Shown piece after piece: positions 60,715-64,000 of a DNA stretch of 64,000 nucleotides. A program made the translations under genes and the position numbers. Every line of letters starts with the position of its first letter. Positions within the stretch are counted from its first letter, which is position 1. The stretch is from Butyrivibrio fibrisolvens (GTDB taxonomy: Bacteria; Bacillota; Clostridia; Lachnospirales; Lachnospiraceae), in assembly GCF_037113525.1 (NCBI RefSeq), contig NZ_CP146963.1, positions 3,844,001-3,908,000 of the forward strand. The letters run 5' to 3'. The notes beneath the pieces were generated by a model. The model saw only the letters and a program-made list of their open reading frames with translations. It did not search any database and was not told the origin of the DNA.

Positions 60715-62585
60715 GGCGAGTAGACTAGGGTCTCGCACCCCTAGCCCCTCACAGATCCGTGCGTGCGGCTTTCCCGCACACGGCTCCTCACAGTAACATT
60801 CACACTCAATATAGCGCATAGTAAACCTTTGGTTTGGCAAGAGGGAATACCTTTAACAAATCAATGAAGCCATCCCATGTGTAGGTGCGACCACAGCCTC
60901 TACGATTAAGCACTTTGTGTAGAAACTGTTGAACTCGGTGCAGAAAAGCACTCATTTTAAAGCCATTAAAAGTCACACTGTAATACTGGTAATATCCCAC
61001 AAGCTTTACATTAAGTTGCTGAATAAGATTTCCTGCAGGCTGATTTCTATTATCATAGAGCCACGTTTTGAAGCTCTTCAGTGACTTCTCAAATTTCTTG
61101 CGGGAAGTCTTTACCATAGGGCATGGAAATCCTTTACGGGATTTGCCCATAAAGAAAGTAAAGCCCAAGAAGTCAAATGTTTCTGGCTTTCCCAACCCTC
61201 TTGATTTACGATTCTGCTCTGCGTACCTACCAAACTCAATAAGTCTACTCTTACTTTCTTCCAATTCGAGGTTAAATTTTGCCATACGCACTTGCAATGC
61301 AGAGTAGTAATTCTCTGCATCTGATTTGTATTGGAACCCCGCCACAAAATCATCGGCATAATTTACGAGGAAGCAATCTCCCCTTGCCTCTTTTCTGACA
61401 ACAAGCTTAAACCATAGGGTGAGTACATTGTGCATATATACATTTGCCAGGGTGGGACTGATATTACCTCCCTGTATTGTTCCCTCTTCCGTGTCCTCAA
61501 ATGTACCATCAACCATAACTCCTGCTTTAAGATACTTTCGTATCAGCCACAGTATATTTGGGTCTTTAATGTGCCATTCGAGAAATCTCATCATCCATTC
61601 ATGGTCGATGTGGTCGAAGAACCCCTTGACATCAGCATCAACGATATAGTTAATCTTGCCACGTGAGAGATGTTGGTAGACATCTCTTAGTGCTTCATGG
61701 CACCCCCTGTTTGGTCTGAAACCATACATACAATTCAGAAAGCGTGGTTCGTAAATCGCTTCCAACACTTTCTTGAGAGCAAGCTGTACCATCTTGTCTT
61801 CAAAAGATGCAATGCCCAACGGTCTCATCTTGCCATTGCCCTTAGGGATAAATACCCTCTTGGTGGGCAGGGGCTTGTATGCTTTGTTCTTCAGCCTTCT
61901 GACAAGGTCTTTGACGTTGCTGTCTAGTTGCTCGCCATACTCTTCTTTTGTCACTTCATCGATTCCTACTGCCTTCTTCCCATCAATCTCATTAAAACAT
62001 TGCTTGAGAAGGTCAGCATCAATCATATGATACAGACTCGTAAAGACTGGCTTAGCTGTTCGCGCTGATATTTCTGCTATTCTTTCCAATTTCGTTGTCA
62101 TCATTTCCTCCGTCCCTGAGTACGGATGATGTGTCCTCAGAAAGACCGTTACTATGTAGCTCCCTTCCCTCCATCGGAATTACCCGACTTCATCAGTACT
62201 ATGAAGCTATCCGACTGCCTGCAGTTCATTTGATATCCTCCAAGCTACGTTGGTATATCATACTCTTGTACGAGAAACTGCAGGCTCTCCCCAGTTGATG
62301 TTTACTCATAATGTTTAGCATGAATGGCCCTATGACCCCGCCGCGCCGAGCATCGCTCACCATATCGTGATACTCGATATTGTCTTCCGAGTCAGCAAAT
62401 CCGTCGACCATGCGGATACATAACTTTTCGAGGCTCAATAGCATTTCATCCCTGCTAACTCGCTGTCTACGCTTCGCACCAGCCGTTACCGACTGCTACG
62501 CAAGACTCGCTATTTGCTGATTGGTTAGACCTTTGCAAAGCAGGATTCTCACCTACTTGATTAAACACCCTTAGCTGGGCGCACT
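60715..62585 (-). mobile_element. Group II intron
   Basis: The 5' end GTGCGCCCAGCTAAGGGTG is at 62585, with the typical follow-on AGGTGAGAATCCTGC. The ORF lies in domain IV. Domain V GAGCCGTGTGCGGGAAAGCC and CGCACGGATC lies at about 60755-60788 and domain VI ends near CTACTCGCC at 60715. Both ends are intact, so it looks full length. It inserted 8 bp after the stop codon of a GNAT gene. Confidence 0.9.
60806..62104 (-). CDS. ltrA: Group II intron reverse transcriptase/maturase
   Basis: A 432-residue intron-encoded protein: RVFIPKGNGKMRPLGIASFEDK, VDADVKGFFDHIDH, GTIQGGNISPTLANVYMH, the catalytic YADDF and a maturase domain X ending ...PKVYYALY. There is no C-terminal HNH endonuclease. It promotes intron splicing and reverse-transcription-based mobility. 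GGAGG precedes the tandem ATG codons. Confidence 0.95.
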   Translation of the reverse strand: MMTTKLERIAEISARTAKPVFTSLYHMIDADLLKQCFNEIDGKKAVGIDEVTKEEYGEQLDSNVKDLVRRLKNKAYKPLPTKRVFIPKGNGKMRPLGIASFEDKMVQLALKKVLEAIYEPRFLNCMYGFRPNRGCHEALRDVYQHLSRGKINYIVDADVKGFFDHIDHEWMMRFLEWHIKDPNILWLIRKYLKAGVMVDGTFEDTEEGTIQGGNISPTLANVYMHNVLTLWFKLVVRKEARGDCFLVNYADDFVAGFQYKSDAENYYSALQVRMAKFNLELEESKSRLIEFGRYAEQNRKSRGLGKPETFDFLGFTFFMGKSRKGFPCPMVKTSRKKFEKSLKSFKTWLYDNRNQPAGNLIQQLNVKLVGYYQYYSVTFNGFKMSAFLHRVQQFLHKVLNRRGCGRTYTWDGFIDLLKVFPLAKPKVYYALY

Positions 62586-62593
62586 GCTGGAAT

Positions 62594-63118
62594 TTAAACA
62601 TCTTTAGCCAAATAAAGTAAAAGATCATCATCATTGATGCAGGGGGCATACTGTTCTAATTGTTTCCCTTTATACCAAACTCCGCTGCCATCAAAATTGT
62701 AACCTCTTTTTACATACATCCTCTGGGCTGGTCCATATCCAGAATGAACCCCAACTGCCAAGTAAACTTTATCGGAAACTTTTGACGCCTCTTTTTCAAC
62801 AGCATCCAAAAGCCTATTTCCAATACCTTTATTATGAACATCAAAGAAAACTGTCAGATCTTCAATTTCAGGATAGCCTTGATTTCCCCAAGGACCTTCT
62901 GTAGGATTCAGAACCAGAGTACATTGCCCGGAGACTCTGCCATCATACTCTGCGATAAAAACAAATCTTTTACCATCCTCCTGTTCTTTATAATACTTTT
63001 CATATGTATCTACGGAAGGATGCCAGCCATACGAAAAATATGTATCATAAAGGATTTTTGCATCTTCAGGAATCATGCTCCTAATTCTTATAGTTCCATC
63101 ATCATAATACGTAACCAT
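62594..63118 (-). CDS. GNAT N-acetyltransferase
   Basis: A 174-residue acetyltransferase with FFDVHNKGIGNRLLDAVEKEA and GYGPAQRMYVKRGYNFDGSG, typical of the group that includes many streptothricin- or small-molecule acetyltransferases. The group II intron begins 8 bp after its stop, leaving the protein intact. Confidence 0.9.
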   Translation of the reverse strand: MVTYYDDGTIRIRSMIPEDAKILYDTYFSYGWHPSVDTYEKYYKEQEDGKRFVFIAEYDGRVSGQCTLVLNPTEGPWGNQGYPEIEDLTVFFDVHNKGIGNRLLDAVEKEASKVSDKVYLAVGVHSGYGPAQRMYVKRGYNFDGSGVWYKGKQLEQYAPCINDDDLLLYLAKDV

Positions 63119-63159
63119 CTTTAACCACCTTTATCATAATCCTAGTCATACCATCTCCA

Positions 63160-63756
63160 TTAAAGCCGTGTTCTTATATCTTTCAGTTCCTCGATACTGA
63201 ATTCAATAGGTGACGCATTGTCAACCTCAATTGTATGCGACTGCTCAAAGGGTATATTTCTTTTCATAGCAAGAAGCGTCATGATTACAGCTCCGTGTGA
63301 TATTATCAGGAGGTTCTTATCTGAAGAAGTGTTGTGCTGACCAAGAATATAATCAAGTGCTTTAAACAGTCTTTCCATAACCATTTGATATGATTCGCCG
63401 TCAGGGGTGCAATTATATCTCTTATTTGAAAGCCACAGCTCATGCTCTTCATCATATAAAGAAAGAATCTCATCCCAGGTATGCCCTTCAAACAATCCCA
63501 GATTCATTTCTTCCAAGCCTCTAACTATTTCATATCCTGTATGGAAATGCTCATCTACTATCTGCGCAGTTTTTACAGCTCTAGCCTGATAGCTGGTGTA
63601 TATCTTTTCAAAAGAAATATCTATTTCCTCAAGTCTTTTGCAAAGCAGCTGTGCTTGCGCTATTCCATTTTCATTTAATGGAATGTCAGTTGTGCCCTGC
63701 ACTTTTCCTAGAGTATTCCAATCTGTTTGTCCGTGTCTCGCAAAATATATCTTCAC
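63160..63756 (-). CDS. Histidine phosphatase (phosphoglycerate-mutase family)
   Basis: A 198-residue protein with the catalytic RHG motif in YFARHGQTDWNT, VQGTTDIPLNENG, and ISHGAVIMTLL supplying the second histidine. It dephosphorylates small molecules such as sugar phosphates or cobalamin precursors. The start is GTG at 63756 with GAGGG at 4 nt, overlapping the stop of a short upstream frame. Confidence 0.88.
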   Translation of the reverse strand: MKIYFARHGQTDWNTLGKVQGTTDIPLNENGIAQAQLLCKRLEEIDISFEKIYTSYQARAVKTAQIVDEHFHTGYEIVRGLEEMNLGLFEGHTWDEILSLYDEEHELWLSNKRYNCTPDGESYQMVMERLFKALDYILGQHNTSSDKNLLIISHGAVIMTLLAMKRNIPFEQSHTIEVDNASPIEFSIEELKDIRTRL

Positions 63757-63845
63757 AATTCCCTCTTTTCATACTCCATGCGAATAAAATCTTTGGCATC
63801 CTCAGAAGTTGTAAATCTTTTAAATTTTGACACCGGATTTCCAAA
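63753..63845 (-). pseudogene. C-terminal fragment of an unknown gene
   Basis: The complement encodes FGNPVSKFKRFTTSEDAKDF followed by IRMEYEKREL and a TGA that overlaps the GTG of the histidine phosphatase (GTGA), the arrangement of a coupled operon. The frame is closed by a stop about 18 bp before the F and holds no proper start. A terminator lies right in front of it. Confidence 0.3.
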
Positions 63846-63886
63846 GAAAAGCCTCAGCCCTTAGCAAATGTCCTAAGGCTGAGGTT
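63845..63886 (-). terminator. Intrinsic terminator
   Basis: CCTCAGCC(C)TTAG and CTAAGGCTGAGG form a long stem, followed on the minus strand by CTTTTCTTT. It ends transcription of a gene beyond the right edge. 63887-64000 shows no other feature. Confidence 0.75.
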
Positions 63887-64000
63887 CGTTAGTTTTGCTA
63901 CTTAAATTATATATCGTTTTGGCTCTGTGTGTAATAAATTTGGTACATAATTAATATACATCAGAAGACCGGAACAGTTAGGGTGTTAAAATTAAATGAA

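Noticed and set aside
62226..62649. Short frames upstream of the intron reverse transcriptase
   Set aside because: They fall in domains I-IV of the group II intron RNA and are not expected to code.

Overview
The window looks like chromosomal DNA from a low-to-moderate GC Firmicute, most likely a rumen or gut Lachnospiraceae of the Butyrivibrio type. This is inferred from strong AGGAGG-type ribosome binding sites, a T-box in front of metG, PadR/TetR/XRE/LytTR regulators, GHKL kinases, many small GNAT acetyltransferases and TnpB-only insertion elements. Nearly all genes lie on the minus strand. The plus-strand exceptions are the anion transporter (3.3-4.5 kb), the ABC/LytTR/zinc-ribbon block (7-10.5 kb), a lipoprotein (18.1 kb) and the second tnpB (28.5 kb).

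Layout. 0-7 kb is mostly core genes: the 5' part of dapF, hslO, a methyltransferase, an IspD-like cytidylyltransferase, a transporter, a GGDEF protein and lgt. 7-13.3 kb holds two ABC exporters, one in an operon with LytTR and DUF3021 genes, the other a three-gene exporter. 13.3-13.65 kb holds three tandem copies of an intergenic repeat whose stems interleave as an H-type pseudoknot and covary between copies. 13.9-24.5 kb carries two nitroreductases around a TnpB element, a TIGR00266 protein, a lipoprotein, an orphan HD-domain protein, an AraC-phosphotransferase fusion, a GGDEF remnant, a nucleoside phosphorylase and two acetyltransferases. 24.6-28.3 kb holds a short peptide gene, a probable truncated toxin-like locus, an AAA ATPase behind a 10-bp-phased TATAAT array, and a membrane XRE regulator with matching 30-bp palindromes. 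28.36-29.85 kb is a second TnpB element that supplies the last codons of an MFS gene.

29.8-46.5 kb is an accessory region of transporters, acetyltransferases, regulators and small enzymes. Between 34.4 and 44.9 kb six related intergenic hairpins in one orientation punctuate the genes. Several loci here are deletion scars: a solute-binding-protein tail, a sensor/GHKL chimera and an internally deleted GNAT. A GHKL kinase/LytTR regulator pair lies at 42.1-44.4 kb. 46.6-54 kb contains PadR with an FtsW/RodA-like protein, a 275-bp hairpin, a MATE/TetR/hydrolase operon with its operator, and metG with its T-box. 54-64 kb has housekeeping-accessory genes (methyltransferase, flavin reductase, DUF1648, DUF402, Nudix, HIT), an AAA/DUF4143 ATPase, a group II intron just behind a GNAT gene, and a histidine phosphatase.

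No rRNA, tRNA, CRISPR array, prophage or integrase was seen. The most unusual signals are non-coding: the pseudoknot repeats, the phased TATAAT array, the recurrent terminator modules and the long hairpin.
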